A stretch of DNA of 64,000 nt from Aliishimia sp039978895 (lineage in GTDB: Bacteria; Pseudomonadota; Alphaproteobacteria; Rhodobacterales; Rhodobacteraceae): NCBI GenBank assembly GCA_039978895.1, contig JBDWAL010000055.1, positions 186,001-250,000 of the forward strand. The letters are read 5' to 3'. Shown here in pieces: positions 8,717-17,732 of this stretch (its first letter is position 1; each line of letters opens with the position of its first letter). The notes beneath the pieces are model-generated. The model ran no database searches and was not told where the DNA came from. It saw only the letters and a program-made list of their open reading frames with translations. The translations under genes were made by a program, and so were the position numbers.

Positions 8717-9363
8717 CCCCTTTGTTTGCACCCATGCCAGCCCCAATGATCCCTGTTATCGGCGAAGACACAGGGTTTCCCGTACACCGCATTTTCTGCG
8801 TGGGCCGCAACTATGAAGCGCATGCAAAAGAAATGGGCGGCGAAGTAGACCGCGAGGCACCGTGGTATTTCACCAAGTCCCCCGCGCATGTCTGTCTGTC
8901 GGGATCGGTGGTTCCGTTTCCCCAAGGCACGTCAAACTACCACCATGAAATGGAAATGGCCGTCTATTTGGGCGCGGATTCCGACATCATCGGATATGGG
9001 AGCGCCCTGGACATGACACGGCGGGATCGCCAGCAAGATGGGAAGGACAATCGCCGTCCTTGGTCGCTTGGAAAAGACGTCGAAAATGCGGCTGTTCTGA
9101 CGCCGATCACACGCGGATTTGCCGTGGATGGACAGCGAATCTGGTTGTCGGTCAATGGCGAGATGAGACAGGATGCGACCCTAACTGAACTGGTTTGGTC
9201 CGTGCCTGAAGTCATCAATCATTTGTCCCAGTTCTACCATCTTGGCGCAGGTGATGTGATCTTGACAGGCACACCTGCGGGCGTCGGTCCTGTTGTGGCC
9301 GGGGACAAAATCGAAGGCGGGGTCGATGGGCTTGAAACGGTGTCACTGACCCTTACCGCATGA
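8713..9363 (+). CDS. Fumarylacetoacetate hydrolase family protein, probable fumarylpyruvate hydrolase
   Basis: A 216-residue FAH-superfamily hydrolase expected to cleave fumarylpyruvate, or maleylpyruvate, to fumarate (or maleate) and pyruvate. Family motifs are VHRIFCVGRNYEAHAKEMG, the metal-binding HHEMEMAVYLG, DMTRRDRQ and LTGTPAGVGPV. It follows gentisate dioxygenase with an ATGA overlap. No glutathione-dependent maleylpyruvate isomerase is found in the window, so either the isomerase is elsewhere or this hydrolase takes maleylpyruvate directly; sequence alone cannot tell. Confidence 0.9.
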   Translation: MTPLFAPMPAPMIPVIGEDTGFPVHRIFCVGRNYEAHAKEMGGEVDREAPWYFTKSPAHVCLSGSVVPFPQGTSNYHHEMEMAVYLGADSDIIGYGSALDMTRRDRQQDGKDNRRPWSLGKDVENAAVLTPITRGFAVDGQRIWLSVNGEMRQDATLTELVWSVPEVINHLSQFYHLGAGDVILTGTPAGVGPVVAGDKIEGGVDGLETVSLTLTA

Positions 9364-10538
9364 TCCTGATTGCAGGAGGTGGCATCGGCGGGCTGGCGGC
9401 TGCTTTAGGGCTGGCACAAAAGGACATCCCTTGCACGGTTTTTGAGAAGTCTGAAACCTTGGGCGAAATTGGCGCGGGCATCCAGCTTGGGCCGAACGCC
9501 TTTCATGCTTTTGACGCGTTGGGTGTCGGGCGTGAAGCCCGCGAACTGGCAGTCTATGTCGACGATATGCGGTTGATGGATGCGCTGTCCGGCGATGAGA
9601 TCGCTCGAATTCCCGTCGGTGACGCGTTTCACGCGCGGTTTGGCAATCCTTATGCTGTTGTGCATCGCGGCGAGTTACACGGGGTTCTGTTGCGCGCTTG
9701 TGTGGCGCATCCCTTGATTGCATTGCGCACAGGGGCTGCGGCAGATCGTTATGATCTGACCAAAGATGGGGTGTCACTGACATTACAAAGTGGCGAAAGC
9801 GTCGAAGGGCGCGCGCTTATCGGTGCCGACGGGCTGTGGTCGTCTTTGCGCGCTCAAATGGTTGGGGATGCTGTGCGCGTATCCGGGCATAGTACGTATC
9901 GCTCGGTCATTGCGGCCGATCAAATGCCGCAAGCGCTACGTTTGAATTCTGCGACGCTTTGGGCGGGGCCGAAATGTCACATCGTGCATTATCCGCTTTC
10001 GGGTGGGACCTCCTATAATCTGGTGGTGACATATCACAATGATGCGCCGAGCCCCGTCGTTGGATTACCTGTCGATCATGAGGAGGTCCGACGCGGTTTC
10101 ACCCATGTAGCGCCTGCGTTGCGCGAGTTGATTGATCGCGGGCAAAACTGGCGACTTTGGGTGCTGTGTGATCGTGATCCGGTGATGACTTGGACAGATG
10201 GACCTGTGGCGCTGCTCGGGGATGCTGCGCACCCTATGATGCAGTATATGGCACAAGGTGCTTGCATGGCCTTGGAAGATGCAGTCTGTTTGGCGGGTGA
10301 ACTGCATAAAGGTATGCAAAATATTGCAAATATTCTCGTTCGGTATCAGGAACGCCGCCGTCTGCGCACCGCGCGCGTACAGTTGCAAAGTCGGGAAATG
10401 GGCACGCATGTGTATCACCCCGAAGGTGCTCACGCAGCGCTTCGCAATTCGGTGATGGGCGCGAAAACTGAGACAGAGTGGTACGACACTATTTCGTGGC
10501 TCTATGGTTCAACCGGGCTGGAGGGCACGGCAATCTGA
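9360..10538 (+). CDS. FAD-dependent monooxygenase, probable 3-hydroxybenzoate 6-hydroxylase
   Basis: A 392-residue class A flavoprotein monooxygenase expected to hydroxylate 3-hydroxybenzoate to gentisate with NAD(P)H and oxygen. Motifs are the N-terminal dinucleotide fold ILIAGGGIGGLAAALGLA, the DG motif ALIGADGLWSSLR, and the GD motif LLGDAAHPMMQYMAQGA. The sequence EIGAGIQLGPNAFHAFDALGV is frequent in 3-hydroxybenzoate and salicylate hydroxylases. Context decides the substrate: the next two steps of the gentisate pathway are the two preceding genes. A salicylate 5- or 1-hydroxylase activity cannot be excluded. Confidence 0.88.
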   Translation: MILIAGGGIGGLAAALGLAQKDIPCTVFEKSETLGEIGAGIQLGPNAFHAFDALGVGREARELAVYVDDMRLMDALSGDEIARIPVGDAFHARFGNPYAVVHRGELHGVLLRACVAHPLIALRTGAAADRYDLTKDGVSLTLQSGESVEGRALIGADGLWSSLRAQMVGDAVRVSGHSTYRSVIAADQMPQALRLNSATLWAGPKCHIVHYPLSGGTSYNLVVTYHNDAPSPVVGLPVDHEEVRRGFTHVAPALRELIDRGQNWRLWVLCDRDPVMTWTDGPVALLGDAAHPMMQYMAQGACMALEDAVCLAGELHKGMQNIANILVRYQERRRLRTARVQLQSREMGTHVYHPEGAHAALRNSVMGAKTETEWYDTISWLYGSTGLEGTAI

Positions 10539-10567
10539 GGCACCGCAATCGATCAGGGGAGGGATTG

Positions 10568-12106
10568 ATGGCAGATAACGGAAATGCGGCCAGCTGGTTT
10601 GTGGACCGCCACGTCGCTGAAGGGCGATCCGACAAAGTTGCGTTTGAAGAAGTCGCAGGACAACAACGCAGCCTGAGTTACGGCGCATTGGCGCAAGCAT
10701 CCGGGCAAGTCGCCGGTGCGTTGGCACGCGCCGGAATTCGGCGTGAAGAACGCGTGGCATGCCTCATTCTTGATCAGATTGAATATGTCGAAGTGTTTTG
10801 GGGATGCATCAAATCGGGTGTTGTTCCAGTTTTGCTGAACACGCTTTTGCCAACGCAGCTATATGATGTGATCCTACGTGACAGCAGATGCGGCACGTTG
10901 ATCGTTAGTCAGGAATTGTGGGATGTTGCAAAGGGCGCTGTGGCCGACAGTCCTTACATCCGAAACGTTGTGGTCATCGGTGATGCACCAGAGGGCACGC
11001 AAAGTTACGAAGCATTCGTGGGCGGCGCAGAAATCCTACCGACGATTGAAGCAAGTGCCGATGACATAGCGTTTTGGCTTTATTCGTCGGGATCAACCGG
11101 GCAGCCCAAAGGTGTGCGGCATGTGCATGGTGCACTACAGTCGACGGCGGATACCTACGGCGCGCAAGTGCTTGGTCTTCGCCAAGAGGATGTCGTGTTG
11201 TCAGCCGCGAAGATCTTTTTTGCATACGGATTGGGCAATGCAATCACCTTCCCGATGTCTGTTGGTGCCAAAACGCTTCTGTTCAACGGACGCCCGACGC
11301 CGGATATCATGTTGGGTTTGTTGGCGACGCATAACCCAACGGTTTTTTGTGGCGTGCCGACGCTTTATGCGGCGATGGTGGCTGCCATGGAGATTGGAGA
11401 GGCCCCAGAACATCTGGTGCGGCTCTGTATTTCTGCGGGTGAAGCCCTTCCCAGTGATGTGGGGACCAAATGGGCCCAATTGATTGGCGCAGATATTCTG
11501 GATGGCGTCGGGTCCACCGAAATGTTACATATCTTTCTATCCAACGCTGTGGGCGATCTTGAATATGGGACTTCAGGGATCGCCGTGCCGGGTTATGTCT
11601 TGCGGCTTGTTGATGAGCACGGCGGTGATGTCGGCTCAGGCGAAGTCGGGGAATTGCTTGTGCAAGGTGGCTCGGCAGCAGATGGGTACTGGAACCAACG
11701 CATTAAGTCGCGCGATACATTTGAAGGGGTCTGGACCCGAACCGGTGACAAGTACGAACGTCGTGAAGATGGGCGTTATGTCTACTGTGGTCGGACGGAT
11801 GACATGTTCAAAGTCTCGGGCATTTGGGTGTCACCGTTTGAGGTCGAACAAGCGATCTCCGCACATGATGCGGTGCTGGAAGCGGCGGTGGTGCCCAAGC
11901 GGGATGGCGACGGTTTGGAAAAACCCAAGGCCTTTGTGGTTCTCAAGGATAGCTCAAGAGCGCAAAGGTTTGATGAGGAAATTCGGGAATTTGTGAAGGA
12001 CCGGATCGGCAAGTGGAAATACCCGCGTTGGGTGGAAATTGTTGATGATCTGCCCAAAACGGCAACTGGGAAAATCCAAAGGTTCAAGCTGCGCGACGAG
12101 GAATGA
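10568..12106 (+). CDS. Benzoate-CoA ligase family protein
   Basis: A 512-residue adenylate-forming enzyme that would activate benzoate to benzoyl-CoA, the entry step of the box pathway. The P-loop motif WLYSSGSTGQPKGVRH lies at about 169-184, the A5 region contains GVGSTEMLHIF, and RTGDKYERREDGRYVYCGRTDDMFKVSG marks the hinge in benzoate-CoA ligases. PKTATGKIQRFKLR supplies the catalytic lysine. The ATG at 10568, with GGGAGGGATTG just before it, is preferred over an upstream in-frame start inside the preceding gene. It overlaps the hydrolase gene by four bases. Confidence 0.92.
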   Translation: MADNGNAASWFVDRHVAEGRSDKVAFEEVAGQQRSLSYGALAQASGQVAGALARAGIRREERVACLILDQIEYVEVFWGCIKSGVVPVLLNTLLPTQLYDVILRDSRCGTLIVSQELWDVAKGAVADSPYIRNVVVIGDAPEGTQSYEAFVGGAEILPTIEASADDIAFWLYSSGSTGQPKGVRHVHGALQSTADTYGAQVLGLRQEDVVLSAAKIFFAYGLGNAITFPMSVGAKTLLFNGRPTPDIMLGLLATHNPTVFCGVPTLYAAMVAAMEIGEAPEHLVRLCISAGEALPSDVGTKWAQLIGADILDGVGSTEMLHIFLSNAVGDLEYGTSGIAVPGYVLRLVDEHGGDVGSGEVGELLVQGGSAADGYWNQRIKSRDTFEGVWTRTGDKYERREDGRYVYCGRTDDMFKVSGIWVSPFEVEQAISAHDAVLEAAVVPKRDGDGLEKPKAFVVLKDSSRAQRFDEEIREFVKDRIGKWKYPRWVEIVDDLPKTATGKIQRFKLRDEE

Positions 12107-12903
12107 TTGCTTGGGCTGATAGCGCGCGTGGACACCTGAGGGCCCGCGGAAAGGCATTAGAATATCAGTGCCTTGGGCCTGCGCCCAATGACTCGCCGAC
12201 GCTGGTTTTGTTGCATGAAGGTTTGGGGTGTTTGGCGCTCTGGCGTGATTTTCCTGCACGTTTGCAAGCTGCGACGGGTCTTGGCGTTTTCGTCTATTCG
12301 CGCCAAGGCTACGGTCATTCCGATCCAGCGAATATGCCGCGCCCGCTTGATTACATGACCCGTGAGGCTGTTGATGTCCTGCCCGAAGTTCTCGACGCAA
12401 TCGGGTTTCAACAGGGTGTTCTGATTGGTCATTCAGATGGCGCAACAATCGCAGCCCTTCATGCGGGGTATCAACAAGATCAACGTGTCACAGGTGTGGT
12501 TCTGATCGCACCGCATTTCTTTACGGAATCGAAAGGTTTGGCGGCGATTACATCTGCGCGTCAGGCGTTTGAAACCGGTGATTTGGCGCGAAAGCTAGGC
12601 AAGTACCATCGTGACGCGGCGCATAGTTTTGCGGGCTGGTGCGATAGTTGGCTTCATCCAGATTTCGTCGCTTGGAACGCGACAGACGCGTTGGACAATA
12701 TCCGCGTGCCTATACTGACGGTGCAAGGGGACGCAGATCCTTATGGATCGTTGGCGCAAATCATGGTCGTTGAAGATCGTGCGCCGGGGGCTGTGACGCA
12801 GCTTGTTCTTGAGGCTGTGGGTCATACACCGCATCTGGAGCAGCTGGAGGATGTTGTGGCGCGCATCCATGAGTTTATCCGAAAAATGAATTATAATACA
12901 TAA
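12103..12903 (+). CDS. Alpha/beta hydrolase of the box cluster
   Basis: A 266-residue alpha/beta-fold hydrolase. The oxyanion region is VLLHEGLGCLALWRDFP, the nucleophile serine is S111 in LIGHSDGATIA, and a late histidine occurs in EAVGHTPHLE; an aspartate in VQGDADPYG completes the triad. The position between benzoate-CoA ligase and boxC suggests a role in benzoate metabolism, such as clearing a stalled CoA ester or lactone, but the reaction is not known. The gene starts within the ligase stop codon and is followed by a 106-base gap before boxC. Confidence 0.82.
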   Translation: MIAWADSARGHLRARGKALEYQCLGPAPNDSPTLVLLHEGLGCLALWRDFPARLQAATGLGVFVYSRQGYGHSDPANMPRPLDYMTREAVDVLPEVLDAIGFQQGVLIGHSDGATIAALHAGYQQDQRVTGVVLIAPHFFTESKGLAAITSARQAFETGDLARKLGKYHRDAAHSFAGWCDSWLHPDFVAWNATDALDNIRVPILTVQGDADPYGSLAQIMVVEDRAPGAVTQLVLEAVGHTPHLEQLEDVVARIHEFIRKMNYNT

Positions 12904-13009
12904 AAGCTGCCTAACCTGATCTTATGGTACTCATTTGTGTCATTATTTTGCGTAATTTTCTTTGCTAAATCTCCTAAGGGCTCTAACTAGGGTTCAGCAG
13001 GAGGCATCC
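12904..13009 (+). promoter_or_regulatory. Probable boxC promoter region
   Basis: This A+T-rich 106-base gap in an otherwise tightly packed run holds a repeated TTTGC core (near 12946 and 12961) and a strong CAGGAGG ribosome site before the boxC ATG. It is a reasonable place for a BoxR-responsive promoter, but no operator can be proved. Confidence 0.4.
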
Positions 13010-14671
13010 ATGTCTAAAAGAATCGACATCCAAATAGATCCATCGCGTTATCGCCATTGGCGGGTCGACTACGATGGACCTATTGCTTGGCTGACAATGG
13101 ACGTCGACGAAAATGGCGGGCTGTTTGAAGGGTACCAACTCAAATTGAACTCCTACGACCTTGGCGTTGATATCGAGCTGAACGATATCGTGCAGCGGAT
13201 GCGGTTCGAACACCCCGAGGTCAAAGTGGTCGTGATGCAATCTGGCAAAGATCGCGTGTTCTGTGCTGGTGCAAACATTCGGATGCTTGGTGGTTCTGCG
13301 CACAGCCTGAAGGTCAATTTTTGCAAATTTACCAACGAGACTCGCAATTCCTATGAGGCCGCAGAGGTCGAGAGCGGACAGAAATACATCGCCGCGATCA
13401 AAGGCGCTTGCGCAGGTGGCGGTTATGAACTTGCGTTGGCGTGTAACTATCTGTTGCTGACAGATGATTCAGCATCGTCGGTGTCGTTACCGGAAGTTCC
13501 CCTTTTGGCGGTTTTGCCCGGAACAGGTGGGCTGACACGGGTCACGGATAAGCGAAAAGTACGTCGCGACAGGGCTGATGTGTTCTGCTCGACGGAAGAG
13601 GGCGTGAAGGGAAAACGCGCTCAGGCTTGGGGTCTTGTCGATGAGGTGGTGCCAAACTCGAAGTTTGATGACACAGTAAAGGCAAGGGCAGCGGAATTTG
13701 CAGCATCTTCTGCCAAAAAGGACGTGGTACAGGGCATCGCCCTCACGCCACTCGAGCGGACTGTCGAGGAGGGCGGTTCGCTCACTTATTCTACGGTGGA
13801 AGTCAACGTTGACGAAAGTGCGCGCACGGCCACTGTGACCATACACGGGCCCAAAGATGAGGCCCCGGCAGACATGGACGCGTTTGTCACGCAAGGCGCG
13901 CAAGCTTGGATGCTGCGCTGCGCGCGCGAATTAGAAGATGCGATCATGCAACTTCGGTTGAATGAAAAAGACCAAGGGCTGATTGTGTTCCAGACCGTCG
14001 GTGACCCCGATGCTGTCATAGCCCATGAAGCGTTATTGCTTGCCAACAAAGATCATTGGTTGGCGAACGAAGTCTTAACCTATTGGAAACGCGTTCTGAA
14101 ACGGGTCGATGTAACCTCGCGCTCATTGGTGGCCTTGGTAGAACACGGTTCATGCTTCTCGGGCGTTCTCGCGGAGTTGCTGTTCTCGGTTGATCGCTCT
14201 TACATGATGGAAGACGCGTTTGAGGGCGATAATCGCCCCATCGCGGCCCTTACCCTAAGCGACGGAAACTTCGGAACCTACCCAATGGGCAACGATTTGA
14301 CCCGTTTGCAGGCGCGGTTTTACGGCTCGCCTGAGGATGTGGATGCCGCCCAAGCACAGATTGGCGAAAGCCTAGAGGCTGACGCAGCAGACGATCTGGG
14401 GTTGGTCACGATGATCTTGGATGACATCGACTGGGAAGACGAAATTCGCATTTTCATAGAAGAACGCGCCAGCTTTTCACCCGATGCGATGACAGGAATG
14501 GAAGCCAACTTGCGCTTTGTTGGTCCCGAAACGATGGAAACACGCATTTTTGGCCGTCTAACGGCTTGGCAGAACTGGATTTTCAACCGGCCCAACGCGG
14601 TCGGACCGGATGGCGCGTTGCAGCGTTACGGAACCGGCATGCGCGGTGACTACAACATGGAACGGGTGTGA
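13010..14671 (+). CDS. boxC: 2,3-epoxybenzoyl-CoA dihydrolase
   Basis: A 553-residue enzyme of the enoyl-CoA hydratase superfamily. BoxC opens the ring of 2,3-epoxybenzoyl-CoA with two waters, giving 3,4-didehydroadipyl-CoA semialdehyde and formate. The N-terminal crotonase core shows VFCAGANIRMLGGSAHSLK, KGACAGGGYELALACNY and SLPEVPLLAVLPGTGGLTR. The second half, with EHGSCFSGVLAELLFSVDR and GNFGTYPMGNDLTRLQ, is the BoxC-specific extension. Length and neighbour (boxB 22 bases downstream) match other box clusters. The ATG at 13010, after GGAGG, is chosen over an upstream in-frame start. Confidence 0.95.
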   Translation: MSKRIDIQIDPSRYRHWRVDYDGPIAWLTMDVDENGGLFEGYQLKLNSYDLGVDIELNDIVQRMRFEHPEVKVVVMQSGKDRVFCAGANIRMLGGSAHSLKVNFCKFTNETRNSYEAAEVESGQKYIAAIKGACAGGGYELALACNYLLLTDDSASSVSLPEVPLLAVLPGTGGLTRVTDKRKVRRDRADVFCSTEEGVKGKRAQAWGLVDEVVPNSKFDDTVKARAAEFAASSAKKDVVQGIALTPLERTVEEGGSLTYSTVEVNVDESARTATVTIHGPKDEAPADMDAFVTQGAQAWMLRCARELEDAIMQLRLNEKDQGLIVFQTVGDPDAVIAHEALLLANKDHWLANEVLTYWKRVLKRVDVTSRSLVALVEHGSCFSGVLAELLFSVDRSYMMEDAFEGDNRPIAALTLSDGNFGTYPMGNDLTRLQARFYGSPEDVDAAQAQIGESLEADAADDLGLVTMILDDIDWEDEIRIFIEERASFSPDAMTGMEANLRFVGPETMETRIFGRLTAWQNWIFNRPNAVGPDGALQRYGTGMRGDYNMERV

Positions 14672-14692
14672 TCCCGGCACGGAGGAACGACA

Positions 14693-16141
14693 ATGCTTGA
14701 TCTCGACGTCAGCTATGACACGCAAATTCCTAACAATGTGGGCTTGAGCCAAGACCGCAAAGTGCTCAAGGCTCTGGAAAAGTGGCACCCCGGATACATC
14801 GACTGGTGGAACAAGCTTATTCCACAGAACTTTCAGGAAAGCATGGTGTATCTACGCACAGCCGTGAGCGTCGATCCAAAAGGGTGGGCCAAGTTCGACT
14901 ATGTGAAGATGCCTGATTATCGCTGGGGTGTTCTTTTGGCACCGCCCGTGGAAAACCGCGTCATCCCAATGGGTGAGCACAAGGGCGAACCCGCGTGGCA
15001 AGAGGTGCCCGGCGAATATCGCAACATGCTCAAGCGCCTGATCGTCATTCAGGGCGACACGGAACCGGGGTCTGTCGAGCAACAACGCTTCCTTGGCCTG
15101 ACGGCCCCGTCGCTTTATGACATGCGCAATCTGTTCCAAGTGAACGTGGAAGAAGGCCGCCACCTTTGGGCGATGGTCTATTTGCTGCAAAAGTACTTCG
15201 GCAAAGATGGTCGCGAAGAAGCTGATGATATGCTTGTGCGCTCATCAGGCAGTGAAGAAGCGCCGCGGATGTTGGGGGCCTTCAACGAAGAAACGCCCGA
15301 TTGGCTGTCGTTCTTCATGTTCACCTACTTTACCGATCGTGACGGAAAAATGCAGCTGGAATCCTTGGCGCAGTCAGGTTTTGATCCCTTATCACGCACG
15401 TGTCGCTTTATGTTGACCGAAGAAGCACACCACATGTTTGTCGGCGAAACAGGTGTAGGGCGTACCATTCAGGCGACCGTGGATGCGATGAATAAAGCGG
15501 GGATTACGGACCCCTATGATATTGGGAAAATCCGCGATCTGGGTGTGATTGACCTGCCGACGATCCAAAAGAAGCTTCACTTACACTACTCGCTCAGCCT
15601 TGATCTGTTTGGCTCAGAGGTATCTACTAATGCTGCGAACGCGTTCAATTATGGGATTAAAGGGCGCTACATGGAAGCGCGCATAGACGACGATCACTTG
15701 TTGAAAGATGCGACATATCAAGTGGCTAGCGTGTCTGATGGCAAAATCCTGACCCAAGAAGTACCTGCGTTGACGGCGATCAACATGCGGTTGCGCGATG
15801 ATTATGTGCGCGATGCTTCGGGCGGATTGCGTCGTTGGAACAAATTGATCCAACGCTCTGGTGTTGAATTCGAAATGAGCTTGTCACATGAAGCATTCCA
15901 CCGTCAGATCGGCGTGTTTTCCGCGATCAAAACGACGCCAGCGGGCGATATCATTTCTGACGCAGAATGGGACAGCAAACGCGATGAATGGCTGCCATCG
16001 AAAGCAGATGGCGAGTTTATCACATCGTTGATGAGACCGTGTTATGAAGCTGGTAAATACGCCAGTTGGATCGCGCCTCCAAAGGTTGGGATCGATAACA
16101 AGCCCGGCGATTTTGAATATGTTAAGTTGCACATGGCGTAA
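14693..16141 (+). CDS. boxB: Benzoyl-CoA 2,3-epoxidase, catalytic subunit
   Basis: A 482-residue class I di-iron enzyme that epoxidises benzoyl-CoA with oxygen and two electrons. Iron-ligand sequence is visible: the carboxylate region around QNFQESMVYLRTAVS, VNVEEGRHLWAMVYLL with glutamate and histidine, and LTEEAHHMFVGETGVGR with the second EEAHH ligands. The length is typical of BoxB. It lies between boxC and a flavodoxin gene. The usual reductase partner BoxA is not found anywhere in the window, making the flavodoxin the nearest candidate electron donor. Confidence 0.96.
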   Translation: MLDLDVSYDTQIPNNVGLSQDRKVLKALEKWHPGYIDWWNKLIPQNFQESMVYLRTAVSVDPKGWAKFDYVKMPDYRWGVLLAPPVENRVIPMGEHKGEPAWQEVPGEYRNMLKRLIVIQGDTEPGSVEQQRFLGLTAPSLYDMRNLFQVNVEEGRHLWAMVYLLQKYFGKDGREEADDMLVRSSGSEEAPRMLGAFNEETPDWLSFFMFTYFTDRDGKMQLESLAQSGFDPLSRTCRFMLTEEAHHMFVGETGVGRTIQATVDAMNKAGITDPYDIGKIRDLGVIDLPTIQKKLHLHYSLSLDLFGSEVSTNAANAFNYGIKGRYMEARIDDDHLLKDATYQVASVSDGKILTQEVPALTAINMRLRDDYVRDASGGLRRWNKLIQRSGVEFEMSLSHEAFHRQIGVFSAIKTTPAGDIISDAEWDSKRDEWLPSKADGEFITSLMRPCYEAGKYASWIAPPKVGIDNKPGDFEYVKLHMA

Positions 16142-16152
16142 GGGGCAAAGTC

Positions 16153-16611
16153 ATGAAGATAGCGCTGTATTACGGGTCTGAAACAGGCAATTCAGAAATG
16201 CTCTGCGAGGATATTGAAGCGGATTTGGGCGATGGGTTTGAGTGCCATATCGCGTCCCTATCTGATGTTGATCCCTGCACTTTTGACCCGGAGACGTTCT
16301 ATTTCTTCGTGACATCCACCTATGGCAATGGCGATTTGCCGACTTTGGCACTGCCTTTTGAGGAGGCCTTGACCACCCAAACACCGGATTTATCCGATAT
16401 CCGGTTTGCGATATTTGGCTTGGGTGACATGGTTTTTGCCGAAACCTTCGCGCTTGGGTCGCTCAAATTGGCGGATATGCTCAAGGCGCGCGGGGCAACA
16501 ATGGTCGGTGAACGGGGTATCCATGACGCGTCTTCGTTCGAAATGCCCGAAGACATCGCACTGCCATGGGTGCACACGATTATGGAGCAACTATCCCAAA
16601 AGGCCGCGTAA
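16153..16611 (+). CDS. Flavodoxin-domain protein, candidate electron donor to BoxB
   Basis: A 152-residue short-chain flavodoxin of the MioC/CysJ-domain type. The FMN phosphate loop is YYGSETGNSEM at the N-terminus, the 50s-type loop is TSTYGNGDLPTLA, and the region near IFGLGDMVFAE is the isoalloxazine loop. It lacks the FAD/NAD(P)H reductase domain that CysJ-like proteins carry, so it must be reduced by another protein. Eleven bases separate it from boxB on the same strand, indicating co-transcription. The inferred role is transfer of electrons to the BoxB di-iron centre in place of BoxA. Confidence 0.88.
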   Translation: MKIALYYGSETGNSEMLCEDIEADLGDGFECHIASLSDVDPCTFDPETFYFFVTSTYGNGDLPTLALPFEEALTTQTPDLSDIRFAIFGLGDMVFAETFALGSLKLADMLKARGATMVGERGIHDASSFEMPEDIALPWVHTIMEQLSQKAA

Positions 16612-16829
16612 CGATTAAAGCAAAGTGATATGTGGATAAGCTGAACGCGAAAGGGCGGCGATCAACGGCTAACACGCTACCCCACGATGGGGGCGAAACT
16701 TCCCGTCCGTTCCGTGGTTGCGGTGTCGTCATTTTACGCTTCGCGATAAGCCTATACATATTTTCGTCGTGCTTGCCCCCCGGCTTTTCCGAGCTACGTT
16801 TTTTCAGAAGTAATTTTGGTCACTGATAC
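16612..16829 (+). promoter_or_regulatory. Intergenic region upstream of boxR
   Basis: This 218-base gap separates the flavodoxin gene from boxR. A short CCCCA/TGGGG stem around 16680-16692 could end the upstream transcript. An A+T-rich stretch with CCTATACATATTTT (from about 16749) resembles a -10 area for boxR. No strong Shine-Dalgarno sequence precedes the boxR ATG. Confidence 0.35.
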
Positions 16830-17732
16830 ATGAACGACAATGAGAACCAAAAGCAGTTTCGAATTGCAGATACGCCCAGATCTGGCGTGGATGATCTTTT
16901 GGTGCGTTTGGGTCAGAACGTACGCTTGGTTCGAACATCTAAAAGAATGCCGCGACGTGTTCTTTCCGATTTGTCTGGTGTCTCGCCGCGATATCTGGCG
17001 CAGTTGGAAAGCGGGCAGGGTAATATTTCCATCGCTCTTTTGCACCGGGTTGCCGAAGCGTTGGAACGTAGTTTGTTTGATTTGTTGGGGGATGCCGTTG
17101 ATCCAGAAGAAGCGCGTCTATTAGAGTTGTTCCGAGCGGTTGATATCGGCACACGTGCGAGTGTTATGCACCGTCTTGAACATGTTGCGCCACGTCCTGA
17201 TCGCGCGCAACGTATCTGCCTGATCGGTCTGCGTGGGGCTGGAAAATCAACGCTTGGACGCGGTGCAGGCGACGCACTTGGTATGCCGTTTGTTGAATTG
17301 AACAAGGACATCGAACTGAAGGCGGGTATGCCGGTGGGTGAGATCATGGCGCTCTATGGGGCGGATGGGTATCGCCAGTTAGAAGCCGAAGCCGTACGCC
17401 GTGTTGCATCACGTCATACGCGTCTCGTATTGGCTGTTGCGGGGGGAATCGTGAGCGATCCGGACACCTACAACATCCTTTTACAGCGGTTTCACACCGT
17501 TTGGGTGAAAGCTTCGCCAACAGAACATATGAGCCGGGTACGTGCGCAAGGCGACATGCGCCCAATGCAAGGGCAACCCGAAGCCATGGCACAACTCGAA
17601 GCGCTGCTGGACGGGCGACAAGATCAATATAATCGCGCAGATGTGGCCTTGGATACATCTGGCCGCGTCGCCGACCAATCTTTGACTGATCTGCTCGCAC
17701 TCATCCAAAGCAATGGATTCATTGAAACATAA
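16830..17732 (+). CDS. boxR: BoxR-type regulator: HTH fused to shikimate kinase-like domain
   Basis: A 300-residue transcription factor. Residues about 25-88 form a Cro/XRE helix-turn-helix (RVLSDLSGVSPRYLAQLESGQGNIS). Residues about 128-295 form a shikimate-kinase-like domain with Walker A GLRGAGKST (133-141). This is the BoxR/BzdR architecture. Family members bind benzoyl-CoA in the kinase-like domain and repress benzoate-degradation promoters until the inducer appears. It sits after the boxC-boxB-flavodoxin genes with a 218-base promoter gap, so it can be transcribed separately. The downstream dehydrogenase-like gene starts within its last codons. Confidence 0.93.
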   Translation: MNDNENQKQFRIADTPRSGVDDLLVRLGQNVRLVRTSKRMPRRVLSDLSGVSPRYLAQLESGQGNISIALLHRVAEALERSLFDLLGDAVDPEEARLLELFRAVDIGTRASVMHRLEHVAPRPDRAQRICLIGLRGAGKSTLGRGAGDALGMPFVELNKDIELKAGMPVGEIMALYGADGYRQLEAEAVRRVASRHTRLVLAVAGGIVSDPDTYNILLQRFHTVWVKASPTEHMSRVRAQGDMRPMQGQPEAMAQLEALLDGRQDQYNRADVALDTSGRVADQSLTDLLALIQSNGFIET

